Origin: Streptomyces sp. TRM49041
GTDB lineage: Bacteria; Actinomycetota; Actinomycetes; Streptomycetales; Streptomycetaceae
Direction of reading: 5' to 3'
Assembly: GCF_008271805.1 (NCBI RefSeq)
Contig: NZ_VSRY01000147.1
Span: 276,042-340,041 of the forward strand
DNA length: 64,000 nucleotides
The position numbers and the translations under genes are program-made. Every line of letters starts with the position of its first letter. The first letter of the stretch is position 1. Below the pieces are notes generated by a model that was not told where the DNA came from, did not search any database, and was given only the letters and a program-made list of their open reading frames with translations. Shown in pieces: positions 1 to 8,626 of this stretch.

Positions 1-451
1 GCATGGCGCCCTCGATGAGCAGGTGGGCTGTGCGGTTGTCCCGGTTCTCGGTGGCGGCCAGCTTGGAAAGGGTGCGCATGGTCCTGAGGTACTCGCGTCG
101 CTGCTTGTTGATGAGGGATATCTGGTCGGCGAGGCCGGTCCGGGGCGCGAGGGCGAGCTTCATGAAGAACTCGTCCCGTACCCGCGGTTCGTCCGCGGTC
201 TCCTCGAACCAGGCGCTCAGCGCCTCACGTCCGGCGGCGGTGAGGCGGTAGATCTTCTTGTTCGGCCGGTTCGACTGGGCGACTTCCTCACCCTCGATGA
301 GTCCCGACTTCTCCAGTCGGCCCAGGGTCACGTAGATCTGCCCGACGTTGGGCTGAGGGTACGCGGCACCCAGCAGTTGCTCAAGGTCCTGCTTGAGCTC
401 GTAGCCGTGCGCGGATCCGTCAGCCAGGAGAGCGAGGAGCTGCATGCGCAC
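1..451 (-). CDS. PadR-family transcriptional regulator (3' end outside window)
   Basis: The minus strand from a GTG at 451 reads MQLLALLADGSAHGYELKQ, then GQIYVTLGRLEKSGLIEGEE and NKKIYRLTAAGREALSAWFE. This is the PadR winged-helix domain (residues about 1-80), followed by the start of the helical C-terminal dimerisation domain. A GGAG Shine-Dalgarno sequence lies just upstream of the GTG; an ATG two codons later is an alternative start. The C-terminus is cut by the window edge. PadR proteins are small repressors. It is divergent from a solute-binding protein gene, and a 14-bp sequence in the gap recurs inverted beyond that gene, so it may control the sugar locus (inference). Confidence 0.85.
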   Translation of the reverse strand, partial: MRMQLLALLADGSAHGYELKQDLEQLLGAAYPQPNVGQIYVTLGRLEKSGLIEGEEVAQSNRPNKKIYRLTAAGREALSAWFEETADEPRVRDEFFMKLALAPRTGLADQISLINKQRREYLRTMRTLSKLAATENRDNRTAHLLIEGAM

Positions 452-512
452 TCGTGGGCTCTCCTTCTATCGCGATCCGGGTTCAATGTGCTCTGCGCCC
501 TAGTATCGCCCA

Positions 513-526
513 ATGCCTAACAGGTA
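513..526. promoter_or_regulatory. Candidate operator, copy 1 (PadR/SBP intergenic)
   Basis: ATGCCTAACAGGTA lies in the gap between the divergent PadR and binding-protein genes. The exact reverse complement occurs at 1896-1909, just beyond the binding-protein gene. The position suits an operator, but which regulator binds it is a guess. Confidence 0.45.
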
Positions 527-581
527 TACATGCCACTGACCTGACGAAGGTGTCCGGTACTGGTGTTACAGGGAGGAACCT

Positions 582-1856
582 ATGCGGTGGACGCGTGCCG
601 CGGGTAGGGGGCTCCTTGTCGCGGTCCTGCTGCTGGTGGGATCGGTGGCGTCCGGCGTGCCCGGGGACGGGCCGCGGAGCGCGGGGCGGGGTCCGGTGAC
701 GCTGGCCACGGCGGGCGACCTCACCGGATACCTGGGCCCGCTGCTGGACGACTGGAACCGGGAGCGGCCGGCGGAGAAGGTCACGCTCGTCGAGCTGCCC
801 GACTCGGCCGACGAGACCCGGGCGCAGATGATCACGGATCTGCGGTCCGGCGCGGGCGGCCGTTTCGACATCCTCAACATCGATGTGGCGTGGACGTCGG
901 AGTTCGCGGCGGCCGGTTGGATCGCTCCGCTGGAGCGGGACCGGTTCGCCCTGGACGACTTCCTCCCGCCGGTCGTGGACACGGCGACATACGAAGGCCG
1001 GCTGTACGCCGTGCCGTATGTGACGAACGCGGGCATGCTCTTCTACCGCGAGGACCTCCTGGTGGCGGAGGGCGAGCGACCCCCGCGCACCTGGGCGGAG
1101 CTGGAGCGGCAGGCGCGGACGATCGCGCCGAAATACGGCGTCGGCGGTTACGCCGGGCAGTTCCTGCCGTACGAGGGGCTCACGGTCAACGCCACGGAGG
1201 CGATCTACTCGGCGGGCGGCGCGGTCCTCGGTGACGAGGGCGGCCGGGTCGCCGTGGACTCGGCCGCGGCGCGGTCCGGGGTGGCGTTCCTGGGCCGGGG
1301 TGTGCGGGACGGCTGGATCCCCCGGGAGGCGCTCACGTACAAGGAGGAGGAGTCCCGGCAGGCGTTCCAGGACGGCCGGCTCCTCTTCCTGCGGAACTGG
1401 CCGTACGCCTGGGCGGGCGCCTCCGGGAGCGACTCGAAGGTCGCGGGCCGCTTCGGCGCTGTGCCGCTGCCGGGCCCGGACGGGCCGGGGACGAGTGTCC
1501 TGGGCGGGGCGAACCTCGCGGTGAGCAGCCGGACGCGGCACGCGGAGACGGCGCGCGACCTGCTCGCGTATCTGACGAGTGACGCGGTGCAGCGCAGAGT
1601 GCTGACGGAGGGCGCGCTGCCGCCGGTGCGGGCCGCGCTGTACGAGGACGCGTCGCTGCTGCGGCGGTTCCCGTATCTGCCGGCGCTGCGGGAGAGCGTG
1701 CTGGCGGCCCGGCCTCGCCCCAAGAGCCCGCAGTACGAGCAGGTCAGTCTGGCCGTCCAGGCCGTGATGCACGACGCGATGGCACAGCGCCAGTCGTCCG
1801 AGGCCGCGGTGCGGCGGCTCGCGGCGGAGCTGGACGCGATCGCGCGCCGCGGCTGA
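582..1856 (+). CDS. Extracellular solute-binding protein (family 1), secreted, no lipobox
   Basis: 424 residues. An N-terminal signal peptide (Arg-rich n-region, then LLVAVLLLVGSVASG) precedes a family-1 carbohydrate-binding-protein fold, with motifs such as FDILNIDVAWTSEFAAAGWI, PYVTNAGMLFYRED and TWAELERQA. Unlike the second binding protein of this locus it has no lipobox cysteine, so it is predicted to be released or held by an uncleaved N-terminus rather than lipid-anchored. The start is the ATG behind GGAGG. The next genes are a GH13 enzyme and an ABC importer, so the substrate is probably an alpha-glucoside or oligosaccharide (inference). Confidence 0.85.
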   Translation: MRWTRAAGRGLLVAVLLLVGSVASGVPGDGPRSAGRGPVTLATAGDLTGYLGPLLDDWNRERPAEKVTLVELPDSADETRAQMITDLRSGAGGRFDILNIDVAWTSEFAAAGWIAPLERDRFALDDFLPPVVDTATYEGRLYAVPYVTNAGMLFYREDLLVAEGERPPRTWAELERQARTIAPKYGVGGYAGQFLPYEGLTVNATEAIYSAGGAVLGDEGGRVAVDSAAARSGVAFLGRGVRDGWIPREALTYKEEESRQAFQDGRLLFLRNWPYAWAGASGSDSKVAGRFGAVPLPGPDGPGTSVLGGANLAVSSRTRHAETARDLLAYLTSDAVQRRVLTEGALPPVRAALYEDASLLRRFPYLPALRESVLAARPRPKSPQYEQVSLAVQAVMHDAMAQRQSSEAAVRRLAAELDAIARRG

Positions 1857-1895
1857 CGCACGCCGCTTCGGATCTCCCGGAGACCCCCTCTTAGT

Positions 1896-1909
1896 TACCT
1901 GTTAGGCAT
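1896..1909. promoter_or_regulatory. Candidate operator, copy 2 (inverted)
   Basis: TACCTGTTAGGCAT is the perfect reverse complement of the 14-mer at 513-526. It sits about 40 nt past the binding-protein stop and upstream of the GH13 gene. A weaker relative, containing CTACCTAACATGCAT, lies at 2023-2037 next to the candidate promoter. Confidence 0.45.
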
Positions 1910-2002
1910 GGGCGCCGCATCGGAGGCGCATATTTCAGCGTTCCCCCAGGGTGACAAATCGGTACATAACCAGGTAACCGGCCAGTGTTTATTGCATCGT
2001 CG

Positions 2003-2033
2003 TTGACACGAGGTAAAGCGTGCTACCTAACAT
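2003..2033 (+). promoter_or_regulatory. Candidate sigma-70-type promoter for GH13/importer operon
   Basis: TTGACA at 2003-2008 is followed after 19 nt by TAACAT (2028-2033). The spacer is longer than ideal. It overlaps the CTACCTAACATGCAT motif related to the flanking operators, which suits repression of the downstream genes. Weak call. Confidence 0.3.
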
Positions 2034-2095
2034 GCATGCATAACCGCTGCTCCCTCTGAGCGGCGCGCACCCTTCACGCAGAAACAGGTCAACGG

Positions 2096-3775
2096 GTGAT
2101 GCTCACAGCCCCGGCCGACGACGGCCTCTCGCACCGCCTCACGCACCCCTGGTGGCGCGACGCAGTGATCTACCAGGTGTACGTCCGCAGCTTCCTGGAC
2201 AGCACCGGCGACGGGATCGGCGACCTCGCCGGTGTCCGCACCGGACTGCCGTATCTGAAGAAGCTCGGCGTGGACGGCATCTGGCTGAGCCCCTTCTATC
2301 CCTCGCCGCAGCACGACCACGGCTACGACGTCGCCGACTACCGCGACGTGGACCCGGTCTACGGCGACCTCGACGAGTTCGGGCTGCTGGTGGCGGACGC
2401 CCACCGGCTCGGGATCAAGGTGCTGCTCGACATCGTCCCGAACCACTGCTCCAGCGAGCACCCCTGGTTCGGCGAAGCGCTCGCCGCCGGCCCCGGCAGC
2501 GAGGCCCGCGCCCGGTTCCACTTCGCCGAGGGCCGGGGCCCGGGCGGCGACGTGCCGCCGAACAACTGGCACGCGATGTTCGGCGGCCCCGCGTGGAGCC
2601 GGGTGACCGAGCCGGACGGCACCCCCGGCCAGTGGTACCTGCACATGTTCACGCCGGAGCAGCCGGACCTGAACTGGCGCAACCCGGACGTCCCCGCGCA
2701 CTTCGACGAGGTGCTGCGGTTCTGGCTCGACCGCGGCGTGGACGGGTTCCGGATCGACGTGGCCGCCGGGCTGTTCAAGCACCCGGACCTGCCGGACTCC
2801 CCCGACCCGGAGGCCGACGCCCGCACCCGCGACTCGGTCAACCCGCTCGCCTGGAACCAGCCCGAGGTGCACGGCGTATGGCGCCAGTGGCGGAAGGTGT
2901 GCGAGGAGTACACCGCGAGGGACGGCCGCGAGCGGCTGCTCGTCGGCGAGGTGTCCGTGCCGACCGCCCGCGAGCACGCCCAGTACGTCCGCCCGGACGA
3001 GCTCCACCAGGCGTTCTTCTTCGACCTGCTGGGCGCGCCCTGGGACGCCGCCGCGTTCCGGAGCGTCATCGACGAGGCGCTGCGGGACATCGCCGGAACC
3101 GGCTCCAGCGTCACCTGGGTGCTGAACAACCACGACCAGGTGCGGACCGTCACCCGGTACGGGGAGTCCGGCACCGAGGGCAGCGGTCTCGGGGCCGCCC
3201 GCGCCCGGGCCGCCGCGCTGCTGCTGCTGGCGCTGCCCGGCGCCGCGTACATCTACCAGGGCGAGGAGCTGGGCCTGCCGGAGGTCGTCGACCTGCCGGA
3301 CGAGGTGCTCACCGACCCGATCTTCCGCCGTACCGGCAGCCGGGCCCGGATCCGCGACGGCTGCCGCGTCCCGCTCCCCTGGTCCGGGCACGCCTCACCG
3401 TTCGGGTTCAGCGCGGGCCCCGAGGGCGTACGGCCGTGGCTGCCGCAGCCGGGCTGGTTCGCCGAGCACGCCACCGAGCGGGCGCTCGCCGACACCCGCT
3501 CGTTCTGGCACCTGTACCGCGAGGGCCTGCAGCTGCGGCGCGGGCTGCCCCAGCTGGGCGAGGGCGCCCTGCGCTGGCTGGACGCGCCGCCCGGGGTCCT
3601 CGCGTTCGAGCGGGGCGACGGGCTGGTGTGCGCCGTGAACTTCGGCACCGCGCCGGTGCCCGCCCCGGTCCCGGGGACGCCGCTGCTGGCGAGCGGGATG
3701 TGCCCGCCGGGCGCGCTGCCGGGGTCCACCGCGGCTTGGTGGATCACCGACGGCACCGAAAACCCCACCCCGTAA
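2096..3775 (+). CDS. Glycoside hydrolase family 13 (alpha-glucosidase / oligo-1,6-glucosidase type)
   Basis: 559 residues with the complete GH13 catalytic set: nucleophile Asp221 in DGFRIDVAAG, acid/base Glu285 in LLVGEVSVPT, and the transition-state-stabilising Asp347 in LNNHDQ. The N-terminus WWRDAVIYQVYVRSF is typical of the cytoplasmic alpha-glucosidase/trehalose-synthase branch, and there is no signal peptide. It probably hydrolyses imported alpha-glucosides inside the cell. The start is GTG 2096 (or ATG 2099) with only a weak ribosome site. It lies between two binding-protein genes and the permeases. The exact substrate (maltose, isomaltose, trehalose) cannot be read from sequence. Confidence 0.9.
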   Translation: MMLTAPADDGLSHRLTHPWWRDAVIYQVYVRSFLDSTGDGIGDLAGVRTGLPYLKKLGVDGIWLSPFYPSPQHDHGYDVADYRDVDPVYGDLDEFGLLVADAHRLGIKVLLDIVPNHCSSEHPWFGEALAAGPGSEARARFHFAEGRGPGGDVPPNNWHAMFGGPAWSRVTEPDGTPGQWYLHMFTPEQPDLNWRNPDVPAHFDEVLRFWLDRGVDGFRIDVAAGLFKHPDLPDSPDPEADARTRDSVNPLAWNQPEVHGVWRQWRKVCEEYTARDGRERLLVGEVSVPTAREHAQYVRPDELHQAFFFDLLGAPWDAAAFRSVIDEALRDIAGTGSSVTWVLNNHDQVRTVTRYGESGTEGSGLGAARARAAALLLLALPGAAYIYQGEELGLPEVVDLPDEVLTDPIFRRTGSRARIRDGCRVPLPWSGHASPFGFSAGPEGVRPWLPQPGWFAEHATERALADTRSFWHLYREGLQLRRGLPQLGEGALRWLDAPPGVLAFERGDGLVCAVNFGTAPVPAPVPGTPLLASGMCPPGALPGSTAAWWITDGTENPTP

Positions 3776-3875
3776 CCCCTTCCCTACACCTTCCCTGGAC
3801 CCCCCACTCGCACCACCACCCCGTAACCCCCACTCGTACCACCCCTTCGAAATCCCACCCCCGAAAGGTACGGAC

Positions 3876-5216
3876 ATGATGAGACGACGCTTCACCACAG
3901 TGTGCTGCTCGGCCGTCACGGTCGCCCTGGCCCTTGGCGCGACCGCGTGCGGTGGCGGCCCGGTGACCAAGGCGGACGGCGGCAAGGAACTGGCCGGGCA
4001 GACCCTGACGATCGCGGGTGTCTGGTCGGGCGCCGAGCAGAAGAACTTCCAGAAGGTGCTGGACACCTTCACCGAGAAGACCGGCGCGAAGACCCGGTTC
4101 GTCTCCACCGGCGACAACGTCTCCACGGTCGTCGGCAGCAAGATCGAGGGCGGCAACGCGCCCGACGTGGTGATGGTCCCGCAGGTCGGCGTGCTCCAGC
4201 AGTTCGCCAAGCAGAACTGGCTCAAGCCGCTGTCGGACCGGACGGAGAAGGCGGTCGACGCCAACTACGCGCCGGTCTGGAAGAATTACGGCTCCGTCGA
4301 CGGGAAGCTGTACGGCCTGTACTTCAAGGCGTCCAACAAGTCGACCGTCTGGTACAGCCCCGCCGCCCTCGACCAGGCGGGGGTGAAGCCGCCGACGACG
4401 TACGAGGAGATGCTCACCGTCGGCCGCACCGTCGCCGACTCGGGCCTGCCGGCCTTCGCGGTGGCGGGCGAGGACGGCTGGACGCTCACCGACTGGTTCG
4501 AGAACATCTACCTGTCGCAGGCGGGCCCGCAGAAGTACGACCAGCTCGCCAAGCACGAGATCAAGTGGACCGACCCGACGGTGGTCGAGGCCCTGAAGAC
4601 CCTCGGCACGCTCTTCAGCGACGACAAGATGCTGGCCGGCGGCCGGAACGGCGCCCTCTCCACGGACTTCCCCGGCTCGGTCGAGAAGGTCTTCGGTCCC
4701 AAGCCGGAGGCCGGAATGGTCTACGAGGGCGACTTCGTGGCCGGTATCGCGAAGGACGAGTTCGGCCGGAAGATCGGCGAGGACGCGACGTTCTTCTCGT
4801 TCCCGCCGGTCGGCAAGGGGGATGCGCCGGTGGTCAGCGGCGGCGACGCGGCCGTGGTGCTGAAGGACGGCAAGAACCAGAAGGCCGCGATGGCGTTCAT
4901 GGAGTTCCTGGCCACCCCCGAGGCGGCCTCCGTGTGGGCGTCCGAGGGCGGCTTCATCTCCCCCAACAAGGGCCTGGACCTGGGCGCGTACGGGGACACC
5001 ACGCTGCGGGCCACCGCCAAGTCGCTGATCGACGCCGGTGACACGGTCCGCTTCGACATGTCCGACCAGGCGCCGGCGGCGTTCGGCGGCACGAAGGGCG
5101 CGGGCGAGTGGAAGATCCTGCAGGACTTCCTGCGCGACCCGTCGAACCCGACCGCCACGGCGGCCGCGCTGGAGGCCGCTGCGGCCAAGGCGTACCGCAC
5201 CGCCAACCAGGGCTGA
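3876..5216 (+). CDS. Sugar ABC transporter solute-binding lipoprotein
   Basis: 446 residues. A type II signal peptide ends in the lipobox LGATAC, so the mature protein starts at a lipid-modified Cys. The body is a family-1 carbohydrate-binding protein (TLTIAGVWSGAEQKNF, APDVVMVPQVGVLQQFA, YGLYFKASNKSTVWY). Tandem ATGs at 3876 and 3879 follow a GAAAGG ribosome site. It is 14 nt upstream of the first permease and is the most likely partner of that importer. No ATPase gene is present; Streptomyces sugar importers generally share the MsiK ATPase encoded elsewhere (established for the genus). Confidence 0.9.
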   Translation: MMRRRFTTVCCSAVTVALALGATACGGGPVTKADGGKELAGQTLTIAGVWSGAEQKNFQKVLDTFTEKTGAKTRFVSTGDNVSTVVGSKIEGGNAPDVVMVPQVGVLQQFAKQNWLKPLSDRTEKAVDANYAPVWKNYGSVDGKLYGLYFKASNKSTVWYSPAALDQAGVKPPTTYEEMLTVGRTVADSGLPAFAVAGEDGWTLTDWFENIYLSQAGPQKYDQLAKHEIKWTDPTVVEALKTLGTLFSDDKMLAGGRNGALSTDFPGSVEKVFGPKPEAGMVYEGDFVAGIAKDEFGRKIGEDATFFSFPPVGKGDAPVVSGGDAAVVLKDGKNQKAAMAFMEFLATPEAASVWASEGGFISPNKGLDLGAYGDTTLRATAKSLIDAGDTVRFDMSDQAPAAFGGTKGAGEWKILQDFLRDPSNPTATAAALEAAAAKAYRTANQG

Positions 5217-5230
5217 GGCGACCTTTCACC

Positions 5231-6583
5231 ATGACCACAGTCACCGAAACCGCCCGGCGGGGGGCCGCGAACGCGCGGCGCCGCGCCGGGCGGCGCCGGC
5301 GGATCATCGCCGTCGCCTTCGTCCTGCCCGCGCTGCTGCTGCTCGGCGCGCTGGTGGTGTACCCCGTAGTCTTCTCGGTCGGCCGGAGCTTCTTCGACGC
5401 GTCGGGGGCCCGGTTCGTCGGCGGTGAGAACTACGTCGAGATGTTCCGGGACCCGGCCACGCTTAAGGCCATCCGCAACAGCACGATCTGGGTGGTCGTC
5501 GCCCCGACGCTGCTGACCGGTCTGGGGCTGATGCTCGCCGTTCTGGTGGAGAAGATCCGCTGGGCGGCCGCGTTCAAACTGCTGCTGTTCCTGCCGATGG
5601 CGGTGTCGTTCCTCGCGGCGGGCATCATCTTCCGGCTCGCGTACGAGGACGACCCCGACAAGGGCGTCCTGAACGCGGCGGTGGTCGGCGTGCACGACAT
5701 GTTCGAGGAGGGCTCGCAGTACCCCGGCGCGAGGGCCAGGGAGGGCGAGTCGCTACGGAAGACCCCCACGGGCTCGTACGAGACGACGGCGACGCTCTCG
5801 CCGGGCGACGCGCCCGTTCCGCTGGGCGTGGTGGGGGTGAGGCCCCAGGAGGTCCCGTCCGAGGCGCGGCCCGCGGCGGAGGCGGCGACGGCGGAGGCTT
5901 CCGCCGACGAGCTCCGCGGTGTGGTCTACCTGGACTTCACCCCGGGCGGCGGGGGGCGTGCGGGCGAGGTCGACGCGGACGAGCGCGGCCTGCCGGGCCT
6001 GACCGTGGAGGCGGTGCGGGACGGCCGTGCGGTCGCCACGGCCACCACGGGCCCGGACGGCGCGTTCGGCTTCGACGGCCTGGAGTCGTCGGGCGCGTAC
6101 ACGCTCCGCCTCCCGGCGGCGAACTTCGCGGAGCCGTTCACGGGCGTGTCGTGGCTCGGACCCGCGCTGGTGACGCCGGCCATCATCGGCGCGTACCTCT
6201 GGATCTGGACGGGATTCGCGATGGTCCTGATCGGCGCCGGGCTGTCCGCGCTGCCGCGCGACACGCTGGAGGCGGCGCGGATGGACGGCGCGAACGAGTG
6301 GCAGGTCTTCCGGCGGATCACCGTGCCGCTGCTCGCGCCCGTGCTGACGGTCGTCTTCGTCACGCTGGTCATCAATGTGATGAAGGTCTTCGACCTGATC
6401 TACATCATCGCGCCGGGCCCGGTGCAGCAGGACGCCACGGTGCTGGCCACGCAGATGTGGCTGGTGTCCTTCGGCGGCGGCAACGATCAGGGGCTCGGCA
6501 GCGCGCTGGGTGTTCTGCTTCTGCTGCTGGTGATCCCCGCGATGGTCTTCAACGTCCGCCGTTTCCGCAGGAGCCAGTCATGA
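5231..6583 (+). CDS. Sugar ABC transporter permease (MalF-like) with extracellular domain insert
   Basis: 450 residues from ATG 5231; typical family members are about 290-330. The membrane core is recognisable: FVLPALLLLGALVVYPVVFS at the N-terminus and the EAA loop LEAARMDGANEWQVF near the C-terminus, which docks the ATPase. About 145 extra residues (about 160-305) sit in the loop where ordinary MalF-like permeases pass directly between membrane segments. Within it, residues about 228-300 (GVVYLDFTPGG, GLPGLTVEAVRDG, TTGPDGAFGFDGL) look like an SdrD-B/carboxypeptidase-regulatory beta-sandwich. The stop overlaps the next start (ATGA). Confidence 0.88.
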   Translation: MTTVTETARRGAANARRRAGRRRRIIAVAFVLPALLLLGALVVYPVVFSVGRSFFDASGARFVGGENYVEMFRDPATLKAIRNSTIWVVVAPTLLTGLGLMLAVLVEKIRWAAAFKLLLFLPMAVSFLAAGIIFRLAYEDDPDKGVLNAAVVGVHDMFEEGSQYPGARAREGESLRKTPTGSYETTATLSPGDAPVPLGVVGVRPQEVPSEARPAAEAATAEASADELRGVVYLDFTPGGGGRAGEVDADERGLPGLTVEAVRDGRAVATATTGPDGAFGFDGLESSGAYTLRLPAANFAEPFTGVSWLGPALVTPAIIGAYLWIWTGFAMVLIGAGLSALPRDTLEAARMDGANEWQVFRRITVPLLAPVLTVVFVTLVINVMKVFDLIYIIAPGPVQQDATVLATQMWLVSFGGGNDQGLGSALGVLLLLLVIPAMVFNVRRFRRSQS

Positions 6584-7497
6584 GCGCGACAGCGACCACC
6601 CCGGTGCGGCCGAGGACGGCGCCACCGGCCCTCCCGTCCCCGCCGCCGCCCCACCGCCGACGCCGTCTGCGCCGCTGGCTGGGCAACGGCGTGGTGCAGG
6701 CGTTCCTGCTGGTGATCGGCCTGATCTGGATCACCCCGGTGGCGGGCCTGCTGCTCTCCTCCCTCCGCTCGGCGCAGGACAGCGCGTCGAGCGGCTGGTG
6801 GACGGCACTGGGCGACCCGGGCCAGCTGTCGTTCGCGAACTACGCGGCGCTGCTGGAGAACTCGGGCATGACGCAGGCGTTCTGGAACACGGTGCTGATC
6901 TCGGTGCCGACCACGGTCCTGGTCGTCGTGCTCGCCGCACTCGCCGGCTACGCCTTCGCCTGGCTGGAGTTCCCCGGCAGGGACTGGATCTTCCTGCTGG
7001 TCGTCGCCCTGCTGGTGGTACCGGTCCAGGTGGGCCTGCTCCCGGTGGCGAAGCTCTTCGGCGCGCTGGGCCTGTTCGGCACGATCCCGGGAGTCGTGCT
7101 CTTCCACGTCGCCTACGGCCTGCCCTTCGCGATCTTCCTCCTCCGCAACTACTTCGCGGAGATGCCGAAGGAGATGCTGGAGGCGGCGCGGATGGACGGC
7201 GGCGGGGAGTGGCGCATCTTCAGCCAGCTGGTCCTCCCCGTCGGCCGCCCGGCCATCGCCAGCCTGGCCATCTTCCAGTTCCTGTGGGTGTGGAACGACA
7301 TGCTGGTCGCCCTCCTCTTCGCCGACTCGTCGTCCCAGCCCCTGACGGTGGAACTCCAATCGCAGGTCCGCCAGTTCGGAAGCAACATCGACGTCCTCGC
7401 CCCGGGCGCGTTCCTGTCCCTGGTGGTGCCGGTGGCCGTGTTCCTGATCTTCCAGCGGCACTTCGTACAGGGGGTGATGGCGGGCTCGGTGAAGTGA
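6580..7497 (+). CDS. Sugar ABC transporter permease (MalG-like)
   Basis: 305 residues from an ATG overlapping the previous stop by 4 nt, so translation is probably coupled. A Pro/Arg-rich cytoplasmic N-terminus leads into about six membrane segments. The EAA motif MLEAARMDGGGEWRIF is intact. It forms the heterodimeric channel with the preceding permease and is last in the operon. No ABC ATPase follows. Confidence 0.92.
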   Translation: MSATATTPVRPRTAPPALPSPPPPHRRRRLRRWLGNGVVQAFLLVIGLIWITPVAGLLLSSLRSAQDSASSGWWTALGDPGQLSFANYAALLENSGMTQAFWNTVLISVPTTVLVVVLAALAGYAFAWLEFPGRDWIFLLVVALLVVPVQVGLLPVAKLFGALGLFGTIPGVVLFHVAYGLPFAIFLLRNYFAEMPKEMLEAARMDGGGEWRIFSQLVLPVGRPAIASLAIFQFLWVWNDMLVALLFADSSSQPLTVELQSQVRQFGSNIDVLAPGAFLSLVVPVAVFLIFQRHFVQGVMAGSVK

Positions 7498-7645
7498 CCC
7501 CGCGCACACCGCGCCTACGACATCCCGCACGCCCCGTCACGTCATGAACACGGTGTGTACCCACCCTGCGCCGCTCACCGTGTGAATGCTCACGATGGGC
7601 GGCGAACAGGGTGGGATCGGCGGACCGGCTCCCTAGTCTGGACAC

Positions 7646-7822
7646 ATGTCCATTTCCCCGTTCGATGCCGAGACGCCCGACACCGAAGCCCTGAACGCCG
7701 CGATCCGCGAGTTGTGGGTACGTTCGGGCGGCACCCTGTCGGCGGACGGCCAGCGGATCTACCAGGCCCTCGTCACCGCGTGGGCGGCCGCCCACCGGGG
7801 CGACGTCGCACCGGCCGCGTAG
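7646..7822 (+). CDS. Small hypothetical protein (58 aa)
   Basis: A short frame starting MSISPFDAETPDTEALN and ending GDVAPAA, with strong third-position G/C preference. No signal peptide or membrane segment; helical composition with TEALNAAIRELWVRSGG and IYQALVTAWAAAHRG. No recognised domain. A promoter-like TAGTCT lies at 7634-7639. Codon bias and absence of an alternative frame support coding; function unknown. Confidence 0.5.
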   Translation: MSISPFDAETPDTEALNAAIRELWVRSGGTLSADGQRIYQALVTAWAAAHRGDVAPAA

Positions 7823-7840
7823 CGGCGCGACGCCAAGCCC

Positions 7841-8597
7841 TCAGGCCGGGGCGAGGGTGGCGGTCAGCTCGTCCGTGGCGATCAGCAACGACTGTCCGTG
7901 GCAGTGGAGGGCCCGCACGGGAGGGCCGGGGCGGAACTCGCGTACCAGCGATGTCCCGACGCCGTCGGCCGTGTCCGGGGTCTCGTGGCGGACAAGGCCG
8001 TCCGTCCAGGCCACGGCCAGGACCGGTCCCGCGTCGAGTGCGTCCGGGACCGCGGCGAGTGCGTCACCCGGCCCCTCGTGAAGGCGCCGGGTGACGCGGC
8101 GCGGAGAAGCGTCCCCCTTGGACCAGGAGGTGTACGCGCCCCAGGTCGTCACCGAAGGCGACCCCGTCGGGCAGCGCGCACGCCGCCGTGAGCCTGGCGC
8201 CTCCCGGTACGTCGGCGGGGAACGCGGCCACTACGTCCCGCAGGTCCTTCCCCACGTCGGCCGTGGCCGGGTCGACGAGCGCCAGCAGGCCGGAGGCGAC
8301 CGCGCCCGGTGCCGGGGCCGGCTCGCCGAGCAGGGAGACGGCGCCCCATTCGTCGAGCGCGCCGACACTTCCGTCGGGCAGGCCGAACACGGCGGTGAGG
8401 CCGCGCGGCTCCGCGCCCGAGAGGCGGGCCTGCGGAAGCGCCGTGACCGGGTCGAGAATCCGTACGTCACCGAGCGGCCCGCCGACCAGCACGCGACCGG
8501 TGTGCGTCCACCGCGAACTGGAAAGACGCATAGCGGACCCGGCGAGAGGCAGCCCCGGCCAGGCGGACAAGCCATGCAGTGATGCGAGAGGATGCAC
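7841..8597 (-). pseudogene. Frameshifted beta-propeller/WD-like protein remnant
   Basis: Two minus-strand frames carry one protein. The upstream frame (from 8597) reads GPLGDVRILDPVTALPQ, LTAVFGLPDGSVGALDEWG and FGDDLGRVHLLVQG. The downstream frame continues DASPRRVTRRLHEGPGDALA, AVAWTDGLVRHETPD and LHCHGQSLLIATDELTATL to 7841. The switch lies near 8110. The repeated GG.D..V.LLD / ...LPDG pattern suggests propeller blades. The N-terminus is also abrupt, with no convincing start or ribosome site, so 5' truncation is likely. Next to other broken genes, this looks like decay, though one indel could be a sequencing error. Confidence 0.55.
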
Positions 8598-8626
8598 ATG
8601 CGACCATCACGAGAGAGAGGCCGGCG

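Noticed and set aside
483..1772. A long minus-strand frame of 429 codons across the first binding-protein gene.
   Set aside because: Shadow frame due to high GC; its product is Arg/Pro-rich with no motif, while the plus strand has a signal peptide and binding-protein features.
3776..3875. Repeated CACCCCGTAACCCC and CACTCG(C/T)ACCACC strings before the lipoprotein gene, considered as regulatory repeats or a CRISPR-like array.
   Set aside because: Only two imperfect copies with no regular spacing; more likely low-complexity C-rich leader.
7857..8582. Several plus-strand frames opposite the WD-like remnant.
   Set aside because: They are antisense to the recognisable propeller-like protein and have no family features.
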